A stretch of 64,000 nucleotides of DNA, taken from the NCBI GenBank assembly GCA_045649455.1, contig JAZRPV010000051.1, positions 19,027 to 83,026 of the forward strand, written 5' to 3'. Made by a program: the position numbers and the translations under genes. This document shows positions 17,881 through 26,885 of the stretch, one piece after another. The notes beneath the pieces were generated by a model. It searched no databases. It worked only from the letters and a program-made list of their open reading frames with translations, and was not told the origin of the DNA. Numbering within the stretch: the stretch's first letter is position 1; each line of letters opens with the position of its first letter. Source of the stretch: JAEDES01 sp045649455 (GTDB taxonomy: Bacteria; Bacillota_I; Bacilli_A; RF39; UBA660).

Positions 17881-18684
17881 TTACCCTCCTTGTACTACTG
17901 TTTTCTTTAATGCTATTTTCATCAGTAGTCTTCCAAGTAATAGGATAATTACAATCCAGATAATTTGAACTATTATTCCAATTAATCCTTCTTGTATTGA
18001 GATATTGCCAACGTATAATCTGAATGGGAAATCAGATATATATCTAAATGGTAATACATTTGAAATATTTTGTAAAAATTCTGGGAAGAATGGAATTGGT
18101 ATTACTAAACCTGATAAGATATCAGTCATTACCATAAAAATATTTACAATTCCTTTTTCATCTAAAGTGAATAAACAAATAATATGATATAGAAGTATTA
18201 AAAATACCATTAGGAATGCTGATAGAACTAATGTTACTAAGAATATTAAGAATCTTTCTGGAGAGATTGATAAATCTAATCTAAAAGCATTTGGTAAGCA
18301 TGATGCGAATAATAGAACTGGAAAACATCTTAATGTCAGATTAGAGATTCTTTCACCTAGTATTTTAGAAGTCCACATTGAATAGATGTCTTGTGGACGA
18401 CATAGTTCATAGGCAATATTTCCTTTTTTAATTAAATTTAAAATATCTTTATCTTTATACCACATATAAACCAAAGCGAAGAAAGCTTGGTTTAACCATA
18501 AGTAGCTTACTAATTCATCTATTGGCATTGGAAGTGAACCTGAACCTGAATTATAGAAAGCTACATAAACTGAAATATAAACTATTCCGAAGAAAATTTG
18601 TGTTGATATTCCAGCAAGAGCAGCAGCTCGATATTGTAATCCTGTTTTAAACTTTAATTTAAAATAGGATAAGTAAGATGTCAT
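17881..18684 (-). CDS. ABC-2 type permease, first subunit
   Basis: 267 aa with six hydrophobic segments. Contains the loop DILNLIKKGNIAYELCRPQD, in which ELCRPQD corresponds to the RLLLRP motif of the partner permease, and a conserved SDFPFRLYVG near the C-terminus (COG4587-like). The start ATG overlaps the TGA stop of the ATPase gene (ATGA), so translation is coupled. This overlap also shows that TGA is a real stop codon in this organism. Confidence 0.88.
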   Translation of the reverse strand: MTSYLSYFKLKFKTGLQYRAAALAGISTQIFFGIVYISVYVAFYNSGSGSLPMPIDELVSYLWLNQAFFALVYMWYKDKDILNLIKKGNIAYELCRPQDIYSMWTSKILGERISNLTLRCFPVLLFASCLPNAFRLDLSISPERFLIFLVTLVLSAFLMVFLILLYHIICLFTLDEKGIVNIFMVMTDILSGLVIPIPFFPEFLQNISNVLPFRYISDFPFRLYVGNISIQEGLIGIIVQIIWIVIILLLGRLLMKIALKKTVVQGG

Positions 18685-19661
18685 ATCTTATATTCCTCAT
18701 ATAACCTTACTATTAAATCATCAATATTTCCACTGTCGATATCAATGTCTATGATTGATATTTTTGAAGAAATTAGTTTTATGAAATCACTTATTTCTAT
18801 TTTTCTTATATCAATTACATATTCAATTGTATCTTTTGTCTTATGTTCTTCTACGATGTAGTCTTTTTCTAATGTTAGTTTATCATTAGTTTTTATTGTT
18901 ATTTTTCTTAGGTAGTCGTAATTATCTTTTAATTTCTTTAGGGTTCCATCGTATAAGACTTCTCCTTTTCCAATTAAGATAATTCTTTTTGCAAGAGCTT
19001 CAATGTCTGCCATATCATGTGTTGTTAAAATGACTGTGACATTGTCTTTTTTATTTAGTTTTTTAATGAAGTCTCTTACTATTTTCTTTGAAATAGCATC
19101 TAGTCCAATTGTTGGTTCGTCTAAGAATAAGATCTTTGGACTGTGGATTAAGGAAGCTGCTATTTCACAACGCATTCTTTGACCTAGGCTTAATTGTCTT
19201 ACTGGTACATTGACAATATCTTTTAGGTTCAATAAGTCAATTAACTCATTTAACTTCTTTTGATATTTATCTTCTGGTATTTTATAAATATCTTTTAATA
19301 AATTAAATGTGTCTATAGCAGGTATATCCCACCATAATTGACTTCTTTGTCCGAAGACAACCCCAATTTGTCCTACGTATTCTTTACGTTCTTTCCATGG
19401 TACTTTTTTATCAATTATGACAGAGCCGGAATCTGGAACAAGGATTCCCGATAGTACTTTAATAGTAGTTGATTTACCTGCCCCATTTGGGCCAATGTAT
19501 CCTACTATTTCACCTTTCTTAATAGAAAAAGAAATATTGTTGATGGCTTTTACTTCTTTATATTTCCTATTAAAGAAAGTCTTTAAAGCTCCAAATTTTC
19601 CTTTTTCTTTTACTGGAACTTTAAAAGTTTTATTAATCTGCTTGACTTCGATGAATGACAT
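18681..19661 (-). CDS. ABC transporter ATP-binding protein (COG4586-like)
   Basis: 326 aa. Walker A GPNGAGKSTTIKVLSGIL, Q-loop GVVFGQRSQLWWDIP, signature LSLGQRMRCE, Walker B KILFLDEPTIGLD and switch His in LTTHDMADIEAL. The GQRSQLWWD block is characteristic of this exporter subgroup. An N-terminal insert (KGKFGALKTFFNRKYKEV) and a C-terminal regulatory part of about 80 residues extend the core. First gene of a three-gene operon, preceded by an unusual leader (19662-19835). Efflux of a toxic compound would fit the leader type, but no substrate can be read from sequence. Confidence 0.92.
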   Translation of the reverse strand: MSFIEVKQINKTFKVPVKEKGKFGALKTFFNRKYKEVKAINNISFSIKKGEIVGYIGPNGAGKSTTIKVLSGILVPDSGSVIIDKKVPWKERKEYVGQIGVVFGQRSQLWWDIPAIDTFNLLKDIYKIPEDKYQKKLNELIDLLNLKDIVNVPVRQLSLGQRMRCEIAASLIHSPKILFLDEPTIGLDAISKKIVRDFIKKLNKKDNVTVILTTHDMADIEALAKRIILIGKGEVLYDGTLKKLKDNYDYLRKITIKTNDKLTLEKDYIVEEHKTKDTIEYVIDIRKIEISDFIKLISSKISIIDIDIDSGNIDDLIVRLYEEYKI

Positions 19662-19835
19662 TTTTTCTTCAACTCCTTTCTGTGCAAAGAAGTTAAATAA
19701 ATATAAGTCCTTAAGTTTTTACAAGACGCAAAAAATCACATATTTATTTATGTGTACCCTGTTGTAAATATATAAATTGTCACTTCTTTGCAAAAACGTC
19801 TATTTCAATATAAATCTTTTTTATTTTTTTGTCAA
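19662..19835 (-). promoter_or_regulatory. ABC operon promoter and structured leader with short ORFs
   Basis: Strong promoter TTGACA (19830-19835), 17 bp, TATATT (19807-19812). The 140-nt leader has a perfect 11-bp inverted repeat joining its beginning (19782-19792) to the sequence just before the SD (19683-19693). A hairpin with 6-bp stem (19737-19742 with 19749-19754) is followed by six T, terminator-like though weak. The same 5' element can pair with this T-run plus GC (8 nt, one G-U). Two short frames cross the hairpin region: GTG at 19783 (11 codons, MTIYIFTTGYT) and a TTG frame of 24 codons. No good SD precedes either. Confidence 0.55.
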
Positions 19836-19850
19836 TAACTTTTTTTAAAT

Positions 19851-19878
19851 AAAAAGAAACTAAGTAAATTAGTCTCTT
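19851..19878 (-). terminator. terminator of the 19877-22021 gene
   Basis: 10-pair stem (19854-19863 with 19869-19878, one G-U), then T-run on the minus strand. Confidence 0.8.
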
Positions 19879-22021
19879 ATTTTGCTTTTGAATTTAAATA
19901 ATAGTTGTGTCTTGCGATAATTGTGTCTGTTGGCGATACATGATCATTAACTGATGTTGAATTACATACAAAATAACTATCTCCTGTTGGACAATTGATA
20001 TATGTGCTATAGAATGTAAGAGGTGTTCCCCATTTTGTAAATGTATTGTATTTGCTTTCTCCCCATTCTTGCCAAGTCATTCCGTCTTCAGCTAGGAAAC
20101 CTCTTCCCTCTAAAGAAAAGACAATAAAATCTTTTTGTTCTTGAGCAATGTTTGTATCAATGTTTTCTTTAGAAATAGTTATAACTGGTCGAATACCATA
20201 TTCAACTTCGATATAACTTTCTCCACTTTCCGTCGTATCATATATTCCATTACTATAAATTGACATAAACCATATTCCACCTAATTCAGAATATGTTCCT
20301 GTCCAATAATCTTCTCCTGTATATATCCATTGATATTCATCATTACATTCACTAAACATTTCACAGGCAAATGTGCTTGAATCATTTAATTCGTCATATG
20401 TAATTAGTCTTATATTATTTATTGATGCTCCATAATTTGTTAATGTGGTTTTATAATTATTTAAGTACTGAACAATCATACTTTCATCATATATAGTTGT
20501 TCCTGCTTCATCTTGTTGTTTTGGAGATGTATCAAATGAAATATTCATTTCTGCAATCATTGTTACTGTATCTTCAGTGCTTGATATTGTTAGGAAGCAT
20601 TCCTCACCAATACACACTTCACTACCAATAGTATCTAAATCTCCACTAATTAATCTTACTGGATTAGGTTCGTATATTTCTTCTACAGGTATCTCTATAA
20701 CAGGACGTACACCTAATGAAGAATTAGTTTCATAATAATGTTGTGTTATTTCTTTTGAATAACTTATAAAGCCAAGAACATAACCAAATTCACAGTCCAT
20801 TGTGAACTCATTCATCCAATACGATGTATTAGTGATCCAACTTGGAGCATTATCACATTTAAACTCTACGCCCGGCATTCCACATGGTTCTTGCATACCT
20901 GTTGTTGCAATTATGTCACATTTATCAATGCAACCGTGAGAAACTAAAACATTCTTATCTATTAATTCAGCTGAAATAACATTTAAACCTTTATCTCTTA
21001 AATATGAGGCGTATGTAGCTATATAATTTAATACAATATCATTATTTTTTTCACATGTATTTTCACTTCCAAGTGCTGTAACACCTTTATATGTTGTTTG
21101 TCCTTTTGCATAACCAAGCATTGTAAGATTTTGCCTTCCAGTTGCGGAGTTCCCATATGATACCCATTGTGTATTATATTCTCCACCAACATATAAATTA
21201 TATTTAGCAAACATTTTTACATTTGTTCCATCATTTGAAATAATGTAAAAGCATTCATCTCCTACACAAATTTCACTTCCTGGTTCATTGATTTTTCCGT
21301 TTACTAATGTAGCTGGTGGTACTTTTATTTTTATTTCAAGATTATTAAACACATTACTTATTGAGATGTTTTGTTCATTAGATATACTTTGATAATATGC
21401 AATTTCTGTTTCATTAGAGATAAATGTTACTCTTTTTAAGTTTTCTTTAAAAGTAATATTTAATGTTCCACCATCAATTACTTCTGTTGGATAGTTATTG
21501 TTAGTTATACCATTATAAGTTACTTTGTGATATGTTCTGAAGACAAAGTTTAATTGAACTTGTCCTGAATATACTGATGTTGTTGTAAGAGTTATTTCAT
21601 AAGTCTTTTTTATAAAACCATTACATTTACCTGTATCGTCACATATTTTGTCATGTAAATTATAATCTTTTATTGAATAGTTTACTCCACTTGGTAGTCC
21701 TGTTATATCATATATTCCTATATCTACACTACCATAGTTTGTTATTTCTAAATAATATGTTATTTGAGAAGAAGAATTATTTAAATCTACTTCTGTAACA
21801 ATATGATTTTTTCCGAATTCTTCATAATGAGATGTGGCGTTTGTTAAGTTAGCAAGTCTAAAGTTTGTTATTCTTACATCCGCTTCTGCTCTTGCATATG
21901 CGTCTCCTGATACAGTCATTGTTGAATTAATTGCAGAATAAGCAATTGTTTGAAAAGCCAATACGAAAAAGAATAATAATACTAAATATAAAAATGTTTT
22001 GAATTTCTTATTCTTTTTCAT
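19877..22021 (-). CDS. large secreted TasA-like protein with two lectin-like domains
   Basis: 714 aa. The export signal (KTFLYLVLLFFFVLAFQ) ends around AYSA and is followed by the TasA-like stretch TMTVSGDAYARAEADVR. A beta-rich region to about residue 250 precedes two related modules, each opening with GSE(V/I)C(V/I)G(D/E)ECF and closing with a YW...GVRPVI or GIRPVI block, a pattern of C-type-lectin-like DUF6273/DUF1566-type domains. Many Cys are paired by spacing, fitting secretion. The end shares the motif DGMTWQEW with the protein at 36980 (EGMTWGEW). No sortase signal is visible. Probably a surface adhesin or matrix protein; function inferred only. Confidence 0.8.
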   Translation of the reverse strand: MKKNKKFKTFLYLVLLFFFVLAFQTIAYSAINSTMTVSGDAYARAEADVRITNFRLANLTNATSHYEEFGKNHIVTEVDLNNSSSQITYYLEITNYGSVDIGIYDITGLPSGVNYSIKDYNLHDKICDDTGKCNGFIKKTYEITLTTTSVYSGQVQLNFVFRTYHKVTYNGITNNNYPTEVIDGGTLNITFKENLKRVTFISNETEIAYYQSISNEQNISISNVFNNLEIKIKVPPATLVNGKINEPGSEICVGDECFYIISNDGTNVKMFAKYNLYVGGEYNTQWVSYGNSATGRQNLTMLGYAKGQTTYKGVTALGSENTCEKNNDIVLNYIATYASYLRDKGLNVISAELIDKNVLVSHGCIDKCDIIATTGMQEPCGMPGVEFKCDNAPSWITNTSYWMNEFTMDCEFGYVLGFISYSKEITQHYYETNSSLGVRPVIEIPVEEIYEPNPVRLISGDLDTIGSEVCIGEECFLTISSTEDTVTMIAEMNISFDTSPKQQDEAGTTIYDESMIVQYLNNYKTTLTNYGASINNIRLITYDELNDSSTFACEMFSECNDEYQWIYTGEDYWTGTYSELGGIWFMSIYSNGIYDTTESGESYIEVEYGIRPVITISKENIDTNIAQEQKDFIVFSLEGRGFLAEDGMTWQEWGESKYNTFTKWGTPLTFYSTYINCPTGDSYFVCNSTSVNDHVSPTDTIIARHNYYLNSKAK

Positions 22022-22059
22022 ATCTTATACTCCTTATACTATTTCATTATAACATAACA

Positions 22060-22087
22060 AATAAAAAAAATAACTCTTTTGAGTTAT
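22060..22087 (-). terminator. terminator of the ZIP-uppP-DUF368-pyrophosphatase operon
   Basis: 7-bp stem (22070-22076 with 22081-22087), TTTT loop and a T-run on the minus strand. Confidence 0.8.
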
Positions 22088-22091
22088 CTTT

Positions 22092-22859
22092 TTAATGATG
22101 ATGTGTATGTGTTAGTGATGCAATTAATACTATTACTATACCAATGATAATTGATATGATAGTTGTTTTTTTATTTGTTGATCCTTTTATACGAGGGATT
22201 AATTCATTTACTGTTATAAATAATAACATACCTAATGTTATAGATAGTAATATTCCTAAAACAATTGTATTTAAAGCAGTTATGTTTAGGAAATACATTA
22301 TTAATCCTCCAATAAATGTTGTTGAAGATATTGCTAATACTGACAGGATTGATTTATAAATATTATCTTTTCCTTGGTATAGTGCAGATGTTATTACCAT
22401 ACCTAGAGGAATATTATGAAAACCAATTCCTAATAGTAGAGATATACCCATATTTGAATCAGTTATGATTGTTGAGTATACAGCCATACCTTCGATGATA
22501 TTATGTAATGCTAAAGCGATTGCTGTCATAACACCAATATGAATTAAATTTTCTTTTCTTTCTTTTGGAGTCATATGTTCATCATCATGATCTGGAATGT
22601 AATCATCTAATGCTTTTAATATTACGAATCCTACGATTGTAAATACAATAAATAGATAGATATGTTTTAATCCTAAATGATGGATTATTTCTGGTAGTAG
22701 TTCAGTTAATATTAACATTATAATTACACCAAATGCTAAACCAATAGATGCTTCTACTACTTTTTCTTGTCTTTTAAATATTAATGCTAATACTGAACCT
22801 ATTAAAATAAAGATTCCAAGTAATAGTGTTGTAAGTAATCCTAGTTTTGCAATATCCAT
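22092..22859 (-). CDS. ZIP family divalent metal transporter
   Basis: 255 aa with eight hydrophobic segments. The conserved ZIP helix IV carries HNIIEGMAVY and helix V carries HNIPLGMVI, whose His and Glu form the binuclear metal site. The cytoplasmic loop between helices III and IV is acidic and His-bearing (PDHDDEHMTPKE), and the C-terminus ends in HTHHH. It imports Zn, Mn or Fe; substrate not decidable. Last gene of an operon with uppP, DUF368 and a probable Mn-dependent pyrophosphatase. Metal supply to the pyrophosphatase is a tempting but unproven link. Confidence 0.92.
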   Translation of the reverse strand: MDIAKLGLLTTLLLGIFILIGSVLALIFKRQEKVVEASIGLAFGVIIMLILTELLPEIIHHLGLKHIYLFIVFTIVGFVILKALDDYIPDHDDEHMTPKERKENLIHIGVMTAIALALHNIIEGMAVYSTIITDSNMGISLLLGIGFHNIPLGMVITSALYQGKDNIYKSILSVLAISSTTFIGGLIMYFLNITALNTIVLGILLSITLGMLLFITVNELIPRIKGSTNKKTTIISIIIGIVIVLIASLTHTHHH

Positions 22860-22860
22860 A

Positions 22861-23679
22861 TTACACTCCTAGTAATACACATACTAATACTACTATAGCA
22901 ATTAGTACTCTATAAATCATAAATATTTTAAAGTTATGATTATGTAAGTATTTTAATAAATATTTAATACATAACATTCCAATTACAAATGAAATTATAA
23001 TTCCAATTATAAATGTTGATAATTCTGCTGCAATTACTGTCCATGTAGTTTTTTCTAATAATTCTAATGCTACTGCTCCACATACAACTGGTGCAGATAA
23101 GAAGAATGAGAACTTTGCTGCATCTTCTCTATTTACTCCTAAAAGTCTTCCAGCAGCAATTGTTGTACCACTACGAGAAAATCCAGGGATAAGTGCAAAT
23201 ACTTGACTACATCCAATTATGATTGCATCTTTTAATGTTATTGTTTTTAAATTTTTATCACTTTTACTTTTAGCATCTGCTAGATAAATAATAATACCCA
23301 TGATTGCAAGTGCTGCGGCAATAATATAATAATTATTTCTAATGATTCCTTCAATTATATCTTCAAATAGAAGTCCTGCTACTGCTGCTGGAATTGTTGC
23401 TACGATTAAATACCATAACATCTTTCCTTCATCATCTTTAACTCCTTTTGTTAAACCTTTTGTAATCATTGTAATAAATTCTTTAAAGAAGAATACTCCT
23501 ATTGCAAGAAGTGTTCCAAAGTGTAAGGCAATATCAAATGATAAAGCCATTTCTTGTGGCATAGATGCTCCTATACCAAAAATATCTCTAAATATAATTA
23601 AGTGTGCAGATGATGAGATTGGTAAGAACTCTGCGATTCCTTGTATGATTCCTAGTATGATTGTTTCTATAATTGACAT
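22861..23679 (-). CDS. uppP: undecaprenyl-diphosphatase UppP (BacA)
   Basis: 272 aa multipass membrane enzyme that dephosphorylates undecaprenyl pyrophosphate outside the membrane, recycling the carrier for wall synthesis and giving bacitracin tolerance. Signature motifs are present: GIAEFLPISSSAHLI near the N-terminus (catalytic Glu) and IPGFSRSGTTIAAGRLLG with the catalytic Ser/Arg. Gaps of only 1 bp to both neighbours, so it is tightly coupled to the DUF368 gene upstream. Confidence 0.96.
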   Translation of the reverse strand: MSIIETIILGIIQGIAEFLPISSSAHLIIFRDIFGIGASMPQEMALSFDIALHFGTLLAIGVFFFKEFITMITKGLTKGVKDDEGKMLWYLIVATIPAAVAGLLFEDIIEGIIRNNYYIIAAALAIMGIIIYLADAKSKSDKNLKTITLKDAIIIGCSQVFALIPGFSRSGTTIAAGRLLGVNREDAAKFSFFLSAPVVCGAVALELLEKTTWTVIAAELSTFIIGIIISFVIGMLCIKYLLKYLHNHNFKIFMIYRVLIAIVVLVCVLLGV

Positions 23680-23680
23680 A

Positions 23681-24544
23681 TTACTTCTCTCCTAACTTAT
23701 ATCCAATTAATATTCCTAACGCTAAGAAGATAACTGCTGCAATTACATGTGGTATTGCAAAAATTCCTGTTCTTCCTGCTAAAGCTGCAATTGGGATTGC
23801 AATTATTGAAGATAGGATAAATCCTAATACTCCAAAATATGTTTTAACTTCATATTTTTCTAATAAGAATTCTATTAGTTTTGATACTCCTACAATTCCT
23901 ACTAAAATACCTAAACCGAATACTCCACCTGTTATTATATTTGTAAATAAATTATTAAATTTTGTTATTTCTGTTACTAATTCTAAGATTGGATAATAAT
24001 AACCTAAAAGCATTAATACTAATGATCCTGATACTCCAGGAATTACCATTGTTGCTGCTGCAACTATTCCAACTAAGAATAATAAGATATATTCTAATAT
24101 ATTCATATTTGAAAGATTAGCAGTTAAGTTAATATTAAATAGTTGATCTGATAAAGCAAGAGTAATTACTAAAGCAAAAGTTAATCCTGCAATTATATAA
24201 CTAGATGCTTTTTTAGATTCTTTAGTACCTTTAACTCTCTTATAAAGAAGTGGGACTCCACCTATTACCAATCCCATAAAGAATAGTGTTGTTGGTAATG
24301 GGAAATTTTTAAATGAAAAATCAATTACATTACTCATGGTAATTACTGCTAATACCATACCTATTCCTAATGGTAATAAAAATTTAATATTTTCTTTTAA
24401 ATTAGATAGGAAATGTGAAATTGCTTTAATTAGTTTTTCATAAATACCTAATGTTAAAGCAAGTGTTCCTCCACTTACTCCAGGTATTACATTTGCAATA
24501 CCCATTATAAAACCTTTAATTACTAAAAATATATTTTCCTTCAT
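23681..24544 (-). CDS. DUF368 undecaprenyl-phosphate flippase (PopT-type)
   Basis: 287 aa from the ATG at 24544, chosen because AAGGAG lies six bases upstream; an earlier in-frame Met at 24565 would overlap the previous gene and lacks an SD. About eight transmembrane segments and two symmetric GVSGG/GVSGS motifs: MGIANVIPGVSGGTLALTLG near the start and MVIPGVSGSLVLMLLG in the middle, the DUF368 hallmark. DUF368 proteins (PopT) return undecaprenyl phosphate to the cytoplasmic face. Directly upstream of uppP, giving dephosphorylation and flipping in one operon. Confidence 0.92.
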   Translation of the reverse strand: MKENIFLVIKGFIMGIANVIPGVSGGTLALTLGIYEKLIKAISHFLSNLKENIKFLLPLGIGMVLAVITMSNVIDFSFKNFPLPTTLFFMGLVIGGVPLLYKRVKGTKESKKASSYIIAGLTFALVITLALSDQLFNINLTANLSNMNILEYILLFLVGIVAAATMVIPGVSGSLVLMLLGYYYPILELVTEITKFNNLFTNIITGGVFGLGILVGIVGVSKLIEFLLEKYEVKTYFGVLGFILSSIIAIPIAALAGRTGIFAIPHVIAAVIFLALGILIGYKLGEK

Positions 24545-24554
24545 AATGTTCTCC

Positions 24555-26174
24555 TTAATTATCAAATATTTCCATTATTAATGGCACTACGTGTTTCTTA
24601 CGAGATACACAGTTTGGTATAAAATGACCTTGTTCAATATCTTCATTATCATAAGCAAGGTCAATAATACTTTTACCTTTAGTATTATAAATAATATAAC
24701 TTCCATTTTTTACAATATCTGTTACATATAAAGCTACTAAATTATAATTATTTCCTTCTGCTACTTCATCTAAAGTATGAATATATTCATCTATTTCATT
24801 TTGAATTGTATCAAAATTCATTGTAAAGAATTGTCCTATTGCAAATGTTTTTTCATTTACATTATATAGTTTAAAATCATTGTATAATACATCTTCTTTT
24901 GACATTCCTTCTAATGAAGTTCCTGCTTTTAACATATCCATACCATATACTTCATAGTTTACTCCAGCTATTTCAGCTAAATGGTATACTGCTTCTTGAT
25001 CTTTACGAGTAGCAGTTGGACTTTTTAATATTAAAGTATCTGATAGGATTCCTGATAACATTGCACCTGCTATATGTCTTGGTATTTCTATTTTTCTTTC
25101 TAAGAATAAATTATATACAATTGTACATGTTGATCCTACAGCCATATTTCTAAAGTTGATTGGTTTATTTGTAGTAATACTTCCTAAGTTGTGGTGATCA
25201 ATTATTTCTAATATTTCGGCTTCATCAATACCTTCAACACTTTGTAATGGTTCATTATGATCTACTAAGATAACTTTCTTTGGATTTTTTTCATTTAAAT
25301 CAATGATTTTTAATAAACCTAGACATTTGTTCTTTTTGTCTACTATTGGATAATTTGTATGTTTTAATTTATTATTAATTTCCATTACTGTATCTACATA
25401 TTCTGTATTTTCAAATTTAGTTGGATTATAACTTCTAATCATTGTTTTAATATAGTTAGTTAAAGCAACTAATTTAGCAATATGATATGTATCATATGGA
25501 GTTCTTATAATATTAACACCGTTTTGTTTTGCAATTTCAATGTGTTTATCTTTTATTTCAGCATCTCCTGATAAGATAATTAATTTAACTCCTGATTCTA
25601 CAGCGTATTCAATAATACTATGTCTATCTCCTACTATTAAAATCATATTCTTCTTTAGTTCAACAGTTGACATAAATGTTGTACTTCTATAAGAAGCGAT
25701 TAATAGTTTACCAATAATTTCATCATTAAAACGTAGAATTTCTTCTCCTTTTAAGACATGTAATAAATTGTTATAAGAAGTATATAAGTCTTCTACGTTT
25801 TCATTTACGACTACGTGAGATAAATCTTTAATAGTAATTAATCCAGTAAATTGACCATTTTCTTTTACTACTGGTAATCCAGTTAAGTTTTCTCTTAACA
25901 TAAATTGATATCCATTATAAATAGAATCATTTTCTTTTATTAATGAATTTTTATGGAAGTTAACATCTTTTAATTGTAATTTAACATCATTTAAATATGC
26001 TGGTTGTTTTAAATTAAAATAATTTAAAGCATATGTTGTTTCTTTATTAATTGGTCCTAAAACTCTTGGTTCTGTATTATCCCCTATTTGATTTTTTAAA
26101 TAAGACAAACTAATGGCTGACATAACAGAATCAGTATCAGGTTTTTTGTGGCCAAATATGTATGTTTTATTCAT
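24555..26174 (-). CDS. CBS/DRTGG-containing manganese-dependent inorganic pyrophosphatase
   Basis: 539 aa family II pyrophosphatase with a nucleotide-sensing insert. The DHH part opens with FGHKKPDTDSVMSAI, and IDHHNLGSI gives the DHH motif. The C-terminal DHHA2 domain includes FTMNFDTIQ and ends SRKKHVVPL. CBS motifs lie around residues 70-130 and 240-300, with a DRTGG domain between (IVGDRHSIIEYAVESG). Such enzymes hydrolyse pyrophosphate and are regulated by adenine nucleotides and diadenosine polyphosphates. First gene of the operon with DUF368, uppP and ZIP. Confidence 0.92.
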   Translation of the reverse strand: MNKTYIFGHKKPDTDSVMSAISLSYLKNQIGDNTEPRVLGPINKETTYALNYFNLKQPAYLNDVKLQLKDVNFHKNSLIKENDSIYNGYQFMLRENLTGLPVVKENGQFTGLITIKDLSHVVVNENVEDLYTSYNNLLHVLKGEEILRFNDEIIGKLLIASYRSTTFMSTVELKKNMILIVGDRHSIIEYAVESGVKLIILSGDAEIKDKHIEIAKQNGVNIIRTPYDTYHIAKLVALTNYIKTMIRSYNPTKFENTEYVDTVMEINNKLKHTNYPIVDKKNKCLGLLKIIDLNEKNPKKVILVDHNEPLQSVEGIDEAEILEIIDHHNLGSITTNKPINFRNMAVGSTCTIVYNLFLERKIEIPRHIAGAMLSGILSDTLILKSPTATRKDQEAVYHLAEIAGVNYEVYGMDMLKAGTSLEGMSKEDVLYNDFKLYNVNEKTFAIGQFFTMNFDTIQNEIDEYIHTLDEVAEGNNYNLVALYVTDIVKNGSYIIYNTKGKSIIDLAYDNEDIEQGHFIPNCVSRKKHVVPLIMEIFDN

Positions 26175-26220
26175 ATTATCATCTTCTTTCTTATGGTAAA
26201 TTATAACATATTTTTGTGTT

Positions 26221-26253
26221 TAAAAAAAGAGCAATCTACCTAGGCAGTTACTC
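26221..26253 (-). terminator. terminator of the HD-domain gene
   Basis: Imperfect long hairpin (arms beginning 26229 and ending 26253) followed by seven T on the minus strand. Confidence 0.65.
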
Positions 26254-26262
26254 ATTTTGACA

Positions 26263-26748
26263 TTATTTAATTAGAAGTACTAATAAGAATGTTGCAACAG
26301 CTTTGATTTCTTTTTTTAACCAAAATGCTCTTTCATAAATTGATACTACATCATCAACTATATCAACTATCCAACTTTCTAAATATTTTGGTGGTGTAAA
26401 TGTAACTGGAAACATATGTGTTTTAATTATATCTACTTGTTTATCACTTAATTCAAAATATTTCTTTGAATTTTCTACTGCGTGATTTGGATGTCTTCTT
26501 AGTTTAAAGATTGCATTATCGTTTTGCACTTCTGTTGTAAAGAAATCATGTAGCATTGCTGCTTCTGTTGTTTCTTTATAGTCTAATCTTAAAAATTTAG
26601 TAACTAAGTATGAAAAGTATGCCACTCTACGAGAATGATCATATCTTGTCAAACCATGATGTTTTATATCTTTTGTTTTTAAAAATTCTTCATTTTCGGC
26701 AATAGGCTGAATTAAAGAATTAAACTCTCTGTTTTTATATTTATACAT
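26263..26748 (-). CDS. HD-domain phosphohydrolase-like protein, 161 aa
   Basis: Small metal-dependent phosphohydrolase of the HD superfamily. Visible motifs: His in LTRYDHSRRVAYFS, the HD pair in AAMLHDFF, and later His and Asp in RRHPNHAVENSKKYF and IVDIVDDVVS. The C-terminus is hydrophobic (VATFLLVLLI) and may touch the membrane. Substrate unknown; nucleotide phosphohydrolase activity is the family norm. Monocistronic, with a promoter flanked by an 8-bp inverted repeat (26770-26817). It lies where dnaI might be expected after dnaB, but is unrelated to it. Confidence 0.85.
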   Translation of the reverse strand: MYKYKNREFNSLIQPIAENEEFLKTKDIKHHGLTRYDHSRRVAYFSYLVTKFLRLDYKETTEAAMLHDFFTTEVQNDNAIFKLRRHPNHAVENSKKYFELSDKQVDIIKTHMFPVTFTPPKYLESWIVDIVDDVVSIYERAFWLKKEIKAVATFLLVLLIK

Positions 26749-26769
26749 GTCTTACTTCCTATCTTTTTA

Positions 26770-26817
26770 GTATCCTTTTATATAATAACATAAATATTTT
26801 ATGCATTTCAAGGATAC
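26770..26817 (-). promoter_or_regulatory. HD gene promoter bracketed by an inverted repeat
   Basis: 8-bp arms (26770-26777 with 26810-26817) flank a TTGAAA - 18 bp - TATTAT promoter on the minus strand. The arrangement suggests a repressor site or a mRNA 5' hairpin. Confidence 0.4.
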
Positions 26818-26885
26818 AGCTTATTTCTCTTGGTGTTTACAAGATTTTACAAGCAGCACGGCATATTATAACATAACTAATTCGA

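Noticed and set aside
18681..18684. Possible reassignment of TGA to Trp (Mycoplasma-type code)
   Set aside because: TGA ends the ABC ATPase gene in an ATGA overlap and ends the DUF177 gene just before the rpmF start; Trp residues in conserved motifs use TGG.
19737..19754. T-box or known metabolite riboswitch before the ABC operon
   Set aside because: No T-box consensus or recognisable riboswitch core. GGGTAC lies near the hairpin but does not match; kept as an undefined leader.
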